Notes under the pieces: model-generated
What the model was told of the DNA's origin: nothing
Databases searched by the model: none
Seen by the model: the letters and a program-made list of their open reading frames with translations, nothing else
Position numbers and translations under genes: made by a program
Assembly: GCA_041685755.1 (NCBI GenBank)
Contig: JAWLFC010000001.1
Coordinates: forward strand, 69,416-133,415
Direction: 5' to 3'
Origin: Sva-07 sp041685755
Lineage (GTDB): Bacteria > Actinomycetota > Acidimicrobiia > Acidimicrobiales > Ilumatobacteraceae
DNA: 64,000 bases
In this document: piece after piece, positions 16,589 through 24,143 of the stretch
Numbering within the stretch: position 1 is the stretch's first letter
Layout of the letters: the number at the start of each line of letters is the position of its first letter

Positions 16589-17665
16589 TCAGGGGGCGAC
16601 GAAGGGGGTGACGGTGACCGCCCCGGCGAGCGGCTTGCCCCTCACGTCGATCTCGACTGGCGTGCCGATCTCGACCTCGGGAGGGACGAACGCCAGCGCG
16701 ATGCCGTGGCCGAGCACGGGTGAGAAGTTGCCGCTGGTGACGACGCCGACCGTGACGCCGTCGACGGCGACGGGGCAACCGGCTCGGGCCGGGCGCCGCC
16801 CGTCGGTCTCGATGCCGACGAGGCGACGGCTGATGCCTCGCTCGCGTTCGGCGAGCGCCGGAGCCTTGCCGACGAAGCTCGGCTTGTCCCATGCGACGAC
16901 CCAGCCGAGGCCGGCCTGCAGCGAGGTGATCCCGGGGCCCAGCTCGTGGCCGTGCAGCGGTAGCGCTGCCTCGAGTCGCAGCGTGTCGCGGGCGCCGAGG
17001 CCGGCCGGTGTGATCCCGACGGCCAGGAGTTCTCGCCACAACCCGGCGGCCGCGTCGGCGGGCACCGCGATCTCGACGCCGACCTCCCCCGTGTAGCCGG
17101 TTCCGGCGACGGTGCAGGCCACGCCTCTCCAGTCGCAGTGGGCCACCCGGAACCGACCGACGCCGGCTGCCCCCGGGAAGACCTCGGCCAGCAACAGCGT
17201 CGCCTGCGGGCCCTGCACGGCAATCACCGCCCGGGTCGCCGTCGTGTCGGGGCCGCCGACGGCCGCCGTCACCCGGCCGGTGTTCGAGGCGTTCGGCATC
17301 ACGTCGAACACGTCGACGCCACTGTCGTCGCCGCGGTCGGCGTGAGGGTGCCACCACACGATGATGTCGTCGACGACCGAGGCGTCGTCCGCATCGAGGA
17401 GGTGGGTGTACTGCGCCCGCCCCGGCCCGATCTTGGCCAGGTCGTTGGTGAGGGTCGTCTGCAGGGCGTCGAATGCGCCGGCACCCTCGACGCGCACCGT
17501 GCCGAGGTGCGACACGTCGAACATCACCGCCGACCGCCGGCAACGCAGGTGTTCCTCGATGGTGCCGGAGGGATACGCGATCGGCATCTCCCAGCCGCCG
17601 AACTCGACCATCGTCGCACCGAGCGCCCGGTGCTCTGCGTCGAGCGGCGAGCGCTGCAGCGTCAT
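16589..17665 (-). CDS. gcvT: Aminomethyltransferase, glycine cleavage T protein
   Basis: A 358-residue T protein. It transfers the methylene group from aminomethyl-lipoyl GcvH to tetrahydrofolate and releases ammonia. Recognisable segments are GATMVEFGGWEMPIAYPSG near the N-terminus, VMFDVSHLGTVRVEG, GTGYTGEVGVEI, LGARDTLRLEAALPLHGHEL and the C-terminal VTSGNFSPVLGHGIALAFV. The ATG at 17665 overlaps the stop of the upstream MerR gene as ATGA, which decides the start and shows coupling to that regulator. Confidence 0.95.
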   Translation of the reverse strand: MTLQRSPLDAEHRALGATMVEFGGWEMPIAYPSGTIEEHLRCRRSAVMFDVSHLGTVRVEGAGAFDALQTTLTNDLAKIGPGRAQYTHLLDADDASVVDDIIVWWHPHADRGDDSGVDVFDVMPNASNTGRVTAAVGGPDTTATRAVIAVQGPQATLLLAEVFPGAAGVGRFRVAHCDWRGVACTVAGTGYTGEVGVEIAVPADAAAGLWRELLAVGITPAGLGARDTLRLEAALPLHGHELGPGITSLQAGLGWVVAWDKPSFVGKAPALAERERGISRRLVGIETDGRRPARAGCPVAVDGVTVGVVTSGNFSPVLGHGIALAFVPPEVEIGTPVEIDVRGKPLAGAVTVTPFVAP

Positions 17666-18159
17666 CCGGTTCGGCGACGGACGTCGATGTCGAGCACCGT
17701 GTCGGCAGCGGCGTCGGCGGCCGGCGCGAGGTCGGCTTCGAGTTCTTCGCGCACCCCGCCGAGCGACAGCACGTTGAGCACCCCCTGGCCGTTCTTGAGC
17801 ACGTCGACGAGTTGATCGCCGTCGCACAGCATGACGCTGCCACCGTCGATGACGATGTGGGCGCTGGCGATGTCGGTGCTCACGTGCTCACGGAGGTACT
17901 CGAACACCTTGCGGACCTGCTCGAGCTTGATGCCGGCGTCGAGCAGCTTCTTGATCGTCTTCAACTCCAACAGATCGTTGTAGGAGTACGAGCGTCGGCT
18001 GCCGCTGCCGGTCGCGTCGCTCAGCGACGGTCGGATCAGGTCGGTACGGGCCCAGTAGTCGAGCTGGCGGTAGGAGATTCCCACCACCTTGGCCGTCTGG
18101 GTGCCGCTGTAGCCGATCGCCGCCGAAGCGGCACGGGGGACGTCTGGTGTGTTCTGCAC
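17662..18159 (-). CDS. MerR-family regulator of the Rv1830 type
   Basis: A 165-residue MerR-like protein. The helix-turn-helix is in YSGTQTAKVVGISYRQLDYW, followed by the wing segment TGSGSRRSYSYNDLLELK and a helical dimerisation region. The pattern matches the short MerR regulator that follows the DUF151 gene in the mycobacterial gcvH-garA block (Rv1830). I start it at GTG 18159, because GGAGG (18166-18170) lies 6 nt upstream. The in-frame ATG/GTG at 18189-18192 has no such site. It overlaps gcvT by four bases, so it may regulate glycine cleavage directly; that is inference. Confidence 0.85.
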   Translation of the reverse strand: MQNTPDVPRAASAAIGYSGTQTAKVVGISYRQLDYWARTDLIRPSLSDATGSGSRRSYSYNDLLELKTIKKLLDAGIKLEQVRKVFEYLREHVSTDIASAHIVIDGGSVMLCDGDQLVDVLKNGQGVLNVLSLGGVREELEADLAPAADAAADTVLDIDVRRRTG

Positions 18160-18348
18160 GGAATGCCTCCGGTTCGTTTCGCCCAACATCACGACCGTGT
18201 CCGAGCACGTCGCACGTTCTCACTCCCGCAGCTCACAGGTGCGTAGTTACGGAGATGTGAGGTGGCGAACACTACGGGAGTTCCCGGCCGGTCGTCAACA
18301 CTGGCTAAGGTCCCGCCTACCGACGAGACGCAGTGGTGAGGATTCGCA

Positions 18349-18780
18349 ATGAAGGTCGACCCCAAGGTGGTTGCAGCACTCAAGAACATCAGCCTGTTCA
18401 AGGCGTTGGACGAGTCGAGTCTGGCCAGTATCGCCCAGCAGATGAAGACCTATCGCTTCGCCGCCGGGGCGTCGGTCATCGACGAGGAGGCCTCCGGCAA
18501 GTTCGGCCGTCTCTATTCGGTGGTCAGCGGAACCGCCGAGGCGCGAGTCCACGACCAAGCGGTGGCCACGTTCGGCCCGGGCGACTCCTTCGGAGAGATG
18601 AGCGTGCTCGACGGCCAACCGCGCTCGGCGGCTGTCGTGGCGACGAGTGAGCTCGAAACGCTCGGCCTGTCGTCGTGGAACATGCGGGCGTTGCTGCGTG
18701 AGGAACCCGAGATCGCCATGAGCGTCATCACCGAGTTGGTCGGCCGACTGCGTGCATCCGACCAGGAGCTCATCGACTGA
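18349..18780 (+). CDS. Stand-alone cyclic-nucleotide-binding-domain protein
   Basis: A 143-residue protein made almost entirely of one cNMP-binding beta-roll (residues about 10-125). The phosphate-binding-cassette region reads FGPGDSFGEMSVLDGQPRSAAVVA, with the conserved FGE and R-S-A residues, so ligand binding is plausible. There is no helix-turn-helix or catalytic domain, so it is not a CRP-type regulator by itself. GAGGA (18338-18342) lies 6 nt before the ATG. It sits on the opposite strand in the middle of a gene block that is otherwise conserved in actinobacteria. It could be a sensor for the adjacent MerR or GarA system. Confidence 0.85.
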   Translation: MKVDPKVVAALKNISLFKALDESSLASIAQQMKTYRFAAGASVIDEEASGKFGRLYSVVSGTAEARVHDQAVATFGPGDSFGEMSVLDGQPRSAAVVATSELETLGLSSWNMRALLREEPEIAMSVITELVGRLRASDQELID

Positions 18781-18792
18781 GCGTCGCCGCCC

Positions 18793-19281
18793 TCAGCTGC
18801 CGAAGTCCTCGGGGCTGACGTTCTCGATGAAGTCCTTGAACTCGTCGATGATCTCGGCGGCGTCGTCGTCGGCCTCGACCACCGGTTCCTGACCGACCTC
18901 GTCGATCAGTTCTTCCGACGCGAACATCGGCGCCGCACAGCGCACGGCGATGGCGACGGCGTCGGAGGGCCGAGCGGAGATCACCTTGTCGCCCGACGGT
19001 GTCGCCAGGTGGAGTTCGGCGAAGTAGGTGCGGTCACGCATCTCGGTCACCACGACGCGGGTGACGGAGGCGTCGAGCTCGCCGAGCAACGTCAGCAGCA
19101 GATCGTGCGTGAGCGGGCGGGGCGGAACGACACCCTCGAGCGCATAGTGGATCGCCGACGCCTCGGGACTGCCGATGTAGATCGGGAGCAACCGGTGACG
19201 GCCATCGGCCTCGCGCAGCAGGAGCATCGGCGTGTTGGCGGGAATCTCGACCCGAACTCCGATCAGCTCCAAGGGGACCAC
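18793..19281 (-). CDS. DUF151 bifunctional-nuclease family protein
   Basis: A 162-residue protein with the DUF151 fold. The recognisable parts are LLPIYIGSPEASAIHYALEG (residues about 33-52), RPLTHDLLLTLL, and SARPSDAVAIAVRC. Plant and archaeal members are reported to have DNase/RNase activity; the bacterial role is unclear. It occupies the same place as Rv1829 between two MerR genes in mycobacteria. The C-terminal 35 residues are acidic. The start is GTG 19281. It lies between ftsR and the Rv1830-like gene in the same direction, with the cNMP gene interposed on the other strand. Confidence 0.88.
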   Translation of the reverse strand: MVPLELIGVRVEIPANTPMLLLREADGRHRLLPIYIGSPEASAIHYALEGVVPPRPLTHDLLLTLLGELDASVTRVVVTEMRDRTYFAELHLATPSGDKVISARPSDAVAIAVRCAAPMFASEELIDEVGQEPVVEADDDAAEIIDEFKDFIENVSPEDFGS

Positions 19282-19341
19282 GACGTCACTGTACCGGCGA
19301 CGGCCGCGCCCCGTGACGCGGGAGGGAGTCCGAGCGGGAGA

Positions 19342-20301
19342 TCAGTGCTGGCGCAGTGCCGAACGCATCAGCGCCGCCCGCAGACGCCCGCCGATCTGCT
19401 CGAACTCCTGCAACCGGGCGATCGCCTCGGCTCGGGCTTCGGGGTTGCGCTGGCGCAGCAGTGGTTGGATCAGCTGTTCGAGCAGACCCGCCTCGCGATC
19501 GGCAGCCACCCGCCACCCCCGGAGGTGCCGGGCCTCGAGGCCGGCGTCGAGCAGACGCTTCGAGATCGTCGCGATCTCGACGGCGTCCTCGTCGAAGGGA
19601 CCCTCGGTCCGGTTCGACTGCGACACCACCACCCCGTAGGACTGCAGGTCGTCGAGTTGGTCGCGTGTCAGACCGGCCATGGCGCACAGCTCGTCGGCGT
19701 TCAACAACAGCCCCGGCAGGACCGCGCCGGCCGGCCCGGCTGCCCTGGTCGACTCGACCGGCGACGCCGGCGGTGCAGCCGGCTCAGCGGCGACCACCGG
19801 TTCGGGTGTGGCGTCGGGGTCCGATGGCGGTGGGGCGACGTCGGTGCGCTGGAACAGCAGCGCCGCCCCGGACAGCTCCTCCTCGCCCGTCGCCCTGTCG
19901 TCGGTGGCAGTGCGACCGACGCCTCCGGCGCTCGGGTGACTGCGGGGCTGGGGCTCGGTCTGGTCGGAGACGTTCTTGATGCCGCGCGGCCGGGGGTTCT
20001 CGTTGGTCGGGTCGATCTCGCCGGAGTCGATGCGGTCCTTGATCACCCTCAGCGGGAGGTAGTTCTCGCGCTGTTCGTGCAGGATGCGGCGCAGCAGTTC
20101 GACGTCGTCGCCGTAGAACTTGCGATAGCCCGACGCCGTTCGCTCGGGATCGATCAGGCCCTGGCTCTCCAGGAACCGGATCTTGGAGATCGTGACGTCG
20201 GGGAACTCCTCGAGCAGCAGCGCCAGCACCTCGCCGATCGAGAGGTGCACACCGGCAGGTGGCGCCGCCGGTGTGGCCGTCGGGTGCGCCGAGTCAGGCA
20301 T
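19342..20301 (-). CDS. ftsR: MerR-family regulator of the FtsR (Rv1828) type
   Basis: A 319-residue MerR regulator. The N-terminal winged helix reads LSIGEVLALLLEEFPDVTIS, then KIRFLESQGLI, then SGYRKFYGDD, the typical FtsR/Rv1828 pattern. A Pro/Ala-rich linker (about 140-210) leads to a second helical domain with AMAGLTRDQLDDLQSYG. In Corynebacterium this regulator activates ftsZ, and it sits next to the OdhI/GarA FHA gene, as here. The ATG at 20301 overlaps the end of the FHA gene by 8 bp, fixing the start and implying co-transcription from gcvH. A role in coupling division to central metabolism is inferred from family knowledge. Confidence 0.85.
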   Translation of the reverse strand: MPDSAHPTATPAAPPAGVHLSIGEVLALLLEEFPDVTISKIRFLESQGLIDPERTASGYRKFYGDDVELLRRILHEQRENYLPLRVIKDRIDSGEIDPTNENPRPRGIKNVSDQTEPQPRSHPSAGGVGRTATDDRATGEEELSGAALLFQRTDVAPPPSDPDATPEPVVAAEPAAPPASPVESTRAAGPAGAVLPGLLLNADELCAMAGLTRDQLDDLQSYGVVVSQSNRTEGPFDEDAVEIATISKRLLDAGLEARHLRGWRVAADREAGLLEQLIQPLLRQRNPEARAEAIARLQEFEQIGGRLRAALMRSALRQH

Positions 20302-20782
20302 CGTGCCGTTCGAAGAAGACGAGGCGGAACTTGCCGATCTGGAGTTCGTCGCCGTGGCGGAGCACCACCTTGTCGATGCGCTCCTGGTTGACGTAGGTGC
20401 CGTTGAGCGAGCCGGCATCGCTGACGACGTAGCCGTCGGGGGTCCGCTCGATCTCGGCATGGCGACGCGACACGGTGATGTCGTCGAGGCTGATCTCCGA
20501 CTCCGGATGGCGTCCGAGACGCGTGACGGGCTCGACGAGGGGAAACCGCGATCCGGCCTGGGCGCCCGCCCGGACGATCAGCACCCCGATCTCGGTGGGC
20601 AGCTCGCCGACGGGGACGACGACGTCGTCGTCGGTGCCGGGCGCGTCCTGGAGCGGATCGACCGTCGTGAGCGTGATCGTGCGATCGTCGAGGGAGTCGA
20701 GCGGGGAGCCGCAGCTCGAACAGAAGCTGCTCGTCGGCGGGTTGCGGTGTCCGCACTGGTTGCAGAACACGTAGGAACTCAT
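20294..20782 (-). CDS. garA: GarA/OdhI-like FHA protein with N-terminal zinc ribbon
   Basis: A 162-residue protein. Residues 1-30 form a zinc ribbon (C7, C10, C21, C24). A Thr-rich segment (TITLTTVDPL, T39-T40) sits where GarA carries its ETTS phosphorylation site. The C-terminal FHA domain has R91 (GRHPES), S105-R-R-H108 and SLNGTY (N127), the phosphothreonine-binding set. GarA/OdhI proteins inhibit 2-oxoglutarate dehydrogenase and control glutamate metabolism when unphosphorylated. The zinc ribbon is an addition relative to the mycobacterial protein. It starts 1 nt after the gcvH stop and overlaps ftsR, so gcvH-garA-ftsR is one operon. Confidence 0.85.
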   Translation of the reverse strand: MSSYVFCNQCGHRNPPTSSFCSSCGSPLDSLDDRTITLTTVDPLQDAPGTDDDVVVPVGELPTEIGVLIVRAGAQAGSRFPLVEPVTRLGRHPESEISLDDITVSRRHAEIERTPDGYVVSDAGSLNGTYVNQERIDKVVLRHGDELQIGKFRLVFFERHDA

Positions 20783-20783
20783 C

Positions 20784-21164
20784 TCAGCCCTCGGTGAGCG
20801 TGCGGTAGGCGTCGGCGTCCATCAACGCATCGAGCTCGGCGGGGTCCTCGAACCTGATGCGACAGATCCATCCCTCGCCGTACGGGTCACTGTTGAGCAG
20901 TTCGGGCTGCGACTCCAGGGCGTCGTTGACCGCGGCGACCGAACCGGACACCGGGGCGTAGATGTCGCTGACCGACTTGGTGCTCTCCACCTCGGAGAAG
21001 CTGTCGCCGGCAGAGACCGACGTGCCGGTCTCGGGCATCTCCACGAACACGACGTCGCCGAGCGCGTCCTGCGCGTACTCGGTGATCCCGATCGTGGCCG
21101 TGTCGCCGTCGACCCTCACCCATTCGTGATCGGTCGAGTAGCGGAGTTCGGCGGGGATGTTCAT
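20784..21164 (-). CDS. gcvH: Glycine cleavage system H protein
   Basis: A 126-residue lipoyl-carrier protein of standard length. It shuttles the aminomethyl group between GcvP and GcvT. The lipoylated lysine is K63 in VESTKSVSDIYAPVSG. The N-terminus (ELRYSTDHEWVRVDG) and the C-terminal EGWICRI are typical. The ATG at 21164 is preceded, at 6 nt, by TACCGT, so the operon gcvH-garA-ftsR probably starts as a leaderless transcript. No glycine riboswitch precedes it, unlike gcvP. Confidence 0.95.
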   Translation of the reverse strand: MNIPAELRYSTDHEWVRVDGDTATIGITEYAQDALGDVVFVEMPETGTSVSAGDSFSEVESTKSVSDIYAPVSGSVAAVNDALESQPELLNSDPYGEGWICRIRFEDPAELDALMDADAYRTLTEG

Positions 21165-21170
21165 GGCGCA

Positions 21171-21176
21171 ACGGTA
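21171..21176 (-). promoter_or_regulatory. -10-like TACCGT before gcvH
   Basis: On the minus strand GGTACCGT ends 6 nt before the gcvH ATG. It is the same octamer at nearly the same distance as in the two promoters at 6202-6266. Confidence 0.5.
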
Positions 21177-21183
21177 CCTGGCT

Positions 21184-21834
21184 TCACTGGTCGACTCGAA
21201 CGGCGTCGGCGGACAACGTCCCGGCGAGGGCTCGACGCACCTGGGGAATATAGGCGATCGCGGTCCAGTAGCTCAGGATCAGCCCGGGGATGCCGAGGAC
21301 CCATGCAACCACCTCGAACCAGTCGGCGCCGGGCATCTCGCTGTTGCCCATCAGGAAACCGGGGACGGCGAACATCAACAGGAACGTGGCGAGCTTGCCC
21401 CAGTAGGTGACGTCGATGCGCGGCATCTTGTACAGGAGGGTGGCGATCGCCATCATCAGCCCGACGAGCACCTCTCTGGCCAGGACGGCGAGCGCGAACC
21501 ACAGCGGGATGGAACCGTCGACGATGATGGCGGTGATGGCGACGAGGAACAGGAGCCGGTCGACCGTCGGGTCGAACACCTTGCCGAACTCGCTGACCTG
21601 TCCGAGCCGGCGGGCCAGGTAGCCGTCGACCCAGTCGGTGGCGCCCAGCGCGCCGAGCATCCACGCTGCTGCCGCCCGGTGCTCGAGGCCGAACAGCACG
21701 TAGAGGAACACGGGCAGGCACAGCAGTCGGGCCAGGGTGAACGCATTGGGGATCGTCCAGAGCCCGTCGAACATCGACACCGACGACGATCCGGACGCCG
21801 CCGTGCCAGGGGTCGACGGGGTGTCGTGGGTCAC
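21184..21834 (-). CDS. CDP-alcohol phosphatidyltransferase (PgsA-like)
   Basis: A 216-residue membrane enzyme with about five or six transmembrane segments. The active-site motif D-x2-D-G-x2-A-R-x7-G-x3-D-x3-D is intact in the segment from DWVDGYLARR to FDPTVDR (residues about 67-91). It transfers a phosphatidyl group from CDP-diacylglycerol to an alcohol, most likely glycerol 3-phosphate, as in phosphatidylglycerol synthesis; the acceptor is not certain. A pgsA-type gene also lies near gcvH in mycobacteria. It starts at GTG 21834, behind a TACGCT -10-like element that overlaps the promoter of the divergent HIT gene. Confidence 0.85.
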   Translation of the reverse strand: MTHDTPSTPGTAASGSSSVSMFDGLWTIPNAFTLARLLCLPVFLYVLFGLEHRAAAAWMLGALGATDWVDGYLARRLGQVSEFGKVFDPTVDRLLFLVAITAIIVDGSIPLWFALAVLAREVLVGLMMAIATLLYKMPRIDVTYWGKLATFLLMFAVPGFLMGNSEMPGADWFEVVAWVLGIPGLILSYWTAIAYIPQVRRALAGTLSADAVRVDQ

Positions 21835-21841
21835 GGCTCAC

Positions 21842-21851
21842 AGCGTAGGGT
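21842..21851. promoter_or_regulatory. Overlapping divergent -10 elements of the phosphatidyltransferase and HIT genes
   Basis: AGCGTAGGGT contains TACGCT on the minus strand (21842-21847), 7 nt before GTG 21834. It also contains TAGGGT on the plus strand (21846-21851), 6 nt before ATG 21858. The two hexamers share the central TA, so both promoters could not be occupied at once. Confidence 0.5.
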
Positions 21852-21857
21852 GCCCGC

Positions 21858-22283
21858 ATGAGCACGGTGTTCACGAAGATCATCGACGGCGAGTTCCCCG
21901 GCACGTTCGTGTGGCGTGACGAGCAGTGCGTCGCGTTCATGTCGATCAACCCGATGGCTCCCGGCCACGTGCTGGTCGTGCCGATCGACGAGGTCGACCA
22001 CTGGGTCGACGCCTCCCCCGAGCTCACGGCCCACCTGTTCGCCGTGACGCACACGATCGGCCGCGCCCAACAGGCGGCGTTCGACTGCGAGCGCGTCGGG
22101 GTGATCGTCGCCGGCTACGAGGTGCCGCACACCCACATCCACGTGCTCCCGACGAACTCGATGAGCCAGCTCAGCTTCGCAAATGCCGCGGCGTCGGTCG
22201 ACCGCGCCGATCTCGACGCCTGGGCGGAGGCGATCCGAGCCGAACTCCGTCGTGGCGGTGCGAGTGGTGTGAGCGACGAGTAG
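21858..22283 (+). CDS. HIT-family protein (histidine-triad nucleotide hydrolase/transferase)
   Basis: A 141-residue HIT protein. The catalytic triad motif is HTHIHVLP (His-x-His-x-His, residues about 92-99), after the N-terminal KIIDGEFPGTFVWRD and the APGHVLVVP strand. Such proteins hydrolyse adenosine phosphoramidates or dinucleotides. The length and the Asn-Ser after the triad fit the bacterial HinT-like branch. The ATG at 21858 follows TAGGGT by 6 nt and there is no ribosome binding site, so translation is probably leaderless. It converges on the DMT transporter gene. Confidence 0.9.
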   Translation: MSTVFTKIIDGEFPGTFVWRDEQCVAFMSINPMAPGHVLVVPIDEVDHWVDASPELTAHLFAVTHTIGRAQQAAFDCERVGVIVAGYEVPHTHIHVLPTNSMSQLSFANAAASVDRADLDAWAEAIRAELRRGGASGVSDE

Positions 22284-22319
22284 TCGGGGGCGCTTCACGT
22301 CGAACGGCTCCACGGGACG

Positions 22320-23348
22320 TCAGTCGTCGTGGCGGTGGTGGAGATCCGGTACGTGGAGGTGGTCATGGACCACCTGGCGATGCCGGTGGATGTGGGAGTG
22401 CCGCCCGGCGACGCCCCCGTCGTGGAGGTGATCGTGATGTCCGTCGTCGTGGCGGTGCTCGTGCTCGTGGACCGTGTCGCGATGACGATGTGTGTGCTGG
22501 TGCGCGGATCGCAGCGACACCGCCACGCCGCTCGCGGCGACCATCGCGGCGACGACCTCGATGGCCGAGATGTCGTCACCGAGGAAGCTCCAGGCGATCG
22601 CCGCCCCGATGAACGGCGCTGTCGCGAAGATCGCCTGGCCTCTCGCCGCCCCGAGATCGCGGGCTCCCTTGACCCACAGCGTGATCGAGAGGCCGTACCC
22701 GCCGGCACCGATTGCCAGGGCGGCGATCACGTCGGACGGCGTCGTGTTCGCACCCCACCCGGTTGCGAGCAGACCGATCGCGACGTTCGCGCTGCCGGCG
22801 ATCAGGCCTTTGAGCATGACGACGTGTTCAGGAGCGAGGCGCTCGATGCTCGCGGTCACGCCGTTGTCGAACCCCCACGCGACGCAGGCGGCGACGACGA
22901 GCAACGCACCGACATCGACGGTCGCACCCGGTTGCCAGGCGAGCATCCCGCCAGCGACGGTGATCAACCCCGCCGCCGTCCACATCCGCGCCCCGATGTG
23001 CTCGCGGAACACGACGGCCGCCAGCACCACCGTCGCCGCGAGTTCGGCGTTGAGCAGGATCGACGCCGTCGCTGCGTTGGTGCGTGCGAGGCCGGCGACG
23101 AGCAACACCGGCCCGACGGCGCCGCCCGTCACCACCGCCGCCATGGCCGGCCGCCATTCCGCTCGCAGCGCACCCGCCGTGGGTGGCCGGCGGACCGTGG
23201 CCGGCGCCGCGGCCGCCGCCGCCCCGACGTACAACAGGCCGGCCAGCGTGAACGGCGGCACCGAGCCGGCCAACTGTGACGCGAGCGGCGTCGATGCTCC
23301 GAACAGCACGGCGGCCACCAGGCACCGAAGGACCCCGACCCGGCTCAC
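22320..23348 (-). CDS. DMT-superfamily (EamA) transporter with histidine-rich tail
   Basis: A 342-residue inner-membrane protein with about ten transmembrane helices in two EamA repeats (residues about 5-135 and 145-280). The C-terminal 62 residues hold 22 histidines mixed with Asp, Arg and Glu, for example HEHEHRHDDGHHDHLHDGG. Such tails bind Zn, Ni or Co and act as metal sensors or buffers in true metal transporters. I therefore infer a link to metal export or uptake, but EamA proteins also carry amino acids and metabolites. The GTG at 23348 is the first start before the first helix; frame further upstream lies in the neighbouring gene. Confidence 0.8.
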   Translation of the reverse strand: MSRVGVLRCLVAAVLFGASTPLASQLAGSVPPFTLAGLLYVGAAAAAAPATVRRPPTAGALRAEWRPAMAAVVTGGAVGPVLLVAGLARTNAATASILLNAELAATVVLAAVVFREHIGARMWTAAGLITVAGGMLAWQPGATVDVGALLVVAACVAWGFDNGVTASIERLAPEHVVMLKGLIAGSANVAIGLLATGWGANTTPSDVIAALAIGAGGYGLSITLWVKGARDLGAARGQAIFATAPFIGAAIAWSFLGDDISAIEVVAAMVAASGVAVSLRSAHQHTHRHRDTVHEHEHRHDDGHHDHLHDGGVAGRHSHIHRHRQVVHDHLHVPDLHHRHDD

Positions 23349-23359
23349 GACCGATCTGA

Positions 23360-24079
23360 TCAGATCGGCTCGACGAGGTCGGGCCGGTTGTTGCGCACGT
23401 TGTTGACGTCGGTCGACACGGCGTGCATGTCGAGCAGGTCGGGTGGGCCGCCGTCGAGGAGGCGGGCCAGTGCGTCGGTGTCGTGATCGGTGGGGTCGAG
23501 CCACTCGGCCCAGTGCTCGGGCACCAGGATCGCCGGCATCCGGTCGTGCACCGGTCGCATCGCCTCGTTGGCGGCGGTGGTGACGAGGGTCGTGCTGTGG
23601 AGGAATCGGCCCTCGGGGTCGTCGGGGTCCTTCCAGGCCGCCCACAGCGCCGCGACGGCGAGCGGTTCACCGTCGGACCGGTGGATGAACCAGGGCTGCT
23701 TGAGCGGCGCGCCCTTGGCGTTGAGGGGCCCGTCGGGCGAGCCGGGTGTCCACTCGTAGAAGCCGTCCATCGGGACGATGCACCGCTTCGAGGCGAACAG
23801 GCGCTTGAAGGCCGGCTTCTCGGCCAGCGTCTCGGCGCGAGCGTTGATCATGCGCGAGGCGATCTTGCGGTCCTTCGCCCAGCTCGGCACCAGGCCCCAG
23901 TGGAACGCATCGAGGCGAGCCGAGCCCTCCCCCGTGCCCACGACCGCGTAGATGTCCTGCGTCGGCGCGACGTTGAAGTTCTCGCCGAGCGATTCGGCGA
24001 CCGGTTCGGTCGGCATCACGGTGTCGAAGTAGGCGGCGATGCGGTCGGGGCCGGCGGTGGAGACGAAGCGGCCGCACAT
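23360..24079 (-). CDS. SRAP-family protein (YedK/HMCES type)
   Basis: A 239-residue SOS-response-associated peptidase-fold protein. Cys2 of MCGRFV forms a thiazolidine DNA-protein crosslink with abasic sites in single-stranded DNA. The other conserved residues are present in NVAPTQD, INARAET, DGFYEWTPG (Glu) and LHSTTLVTTAAN (His). The ATG at 24079 is required to place Cys at position 2. It lies 7 nt downstream of a TAACCT -10-like element. No lexA-type box is evident upstream. The gene precedes the DMT transporter in the same direction with an 11-bp gap. Confidence 0.92.
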   Translation of the reverse strand: MCGRFVSTAGPDRIAAYFDTVMPTEPVAESLGENFNVAPTQDIYAVVGTGEGSARLDAFHWGLVPSWAKDRKIASRMINARAETLAEKPAFKRLFASKRCIVPMDGFYEWTPGSPDGPLNAKGAPLKQPWFIHRSDGEPLAVAALWAAWKDPDDPEGRFLHSTTLVTTAANEAMRPVHDRMPAILVPEHWAEWLDPTDHDTDALARLLDGGPPDLLDMHAVSTDVNNVRNNRPDLVEPI

Positions 24080-24086
24080 GAACGCC

Positions 24087-24092
24087 AGGTTA
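24087..24092 (-). promoter_or_regulatory. -10-like TAACCT before the SRAP gene
   Basis: TAACCT on the minus strand ends 7 nt before ATG 24079, consistent with a leaderless transcript. The next gene is divergent and starts at 24144. Confidence 0.45.
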
Positions 24093-24143
24093 CGTCGGCT
24101 CCCGACGGCTGACGTGGGCCCGGCCCGATGCCAGACTGACGTC

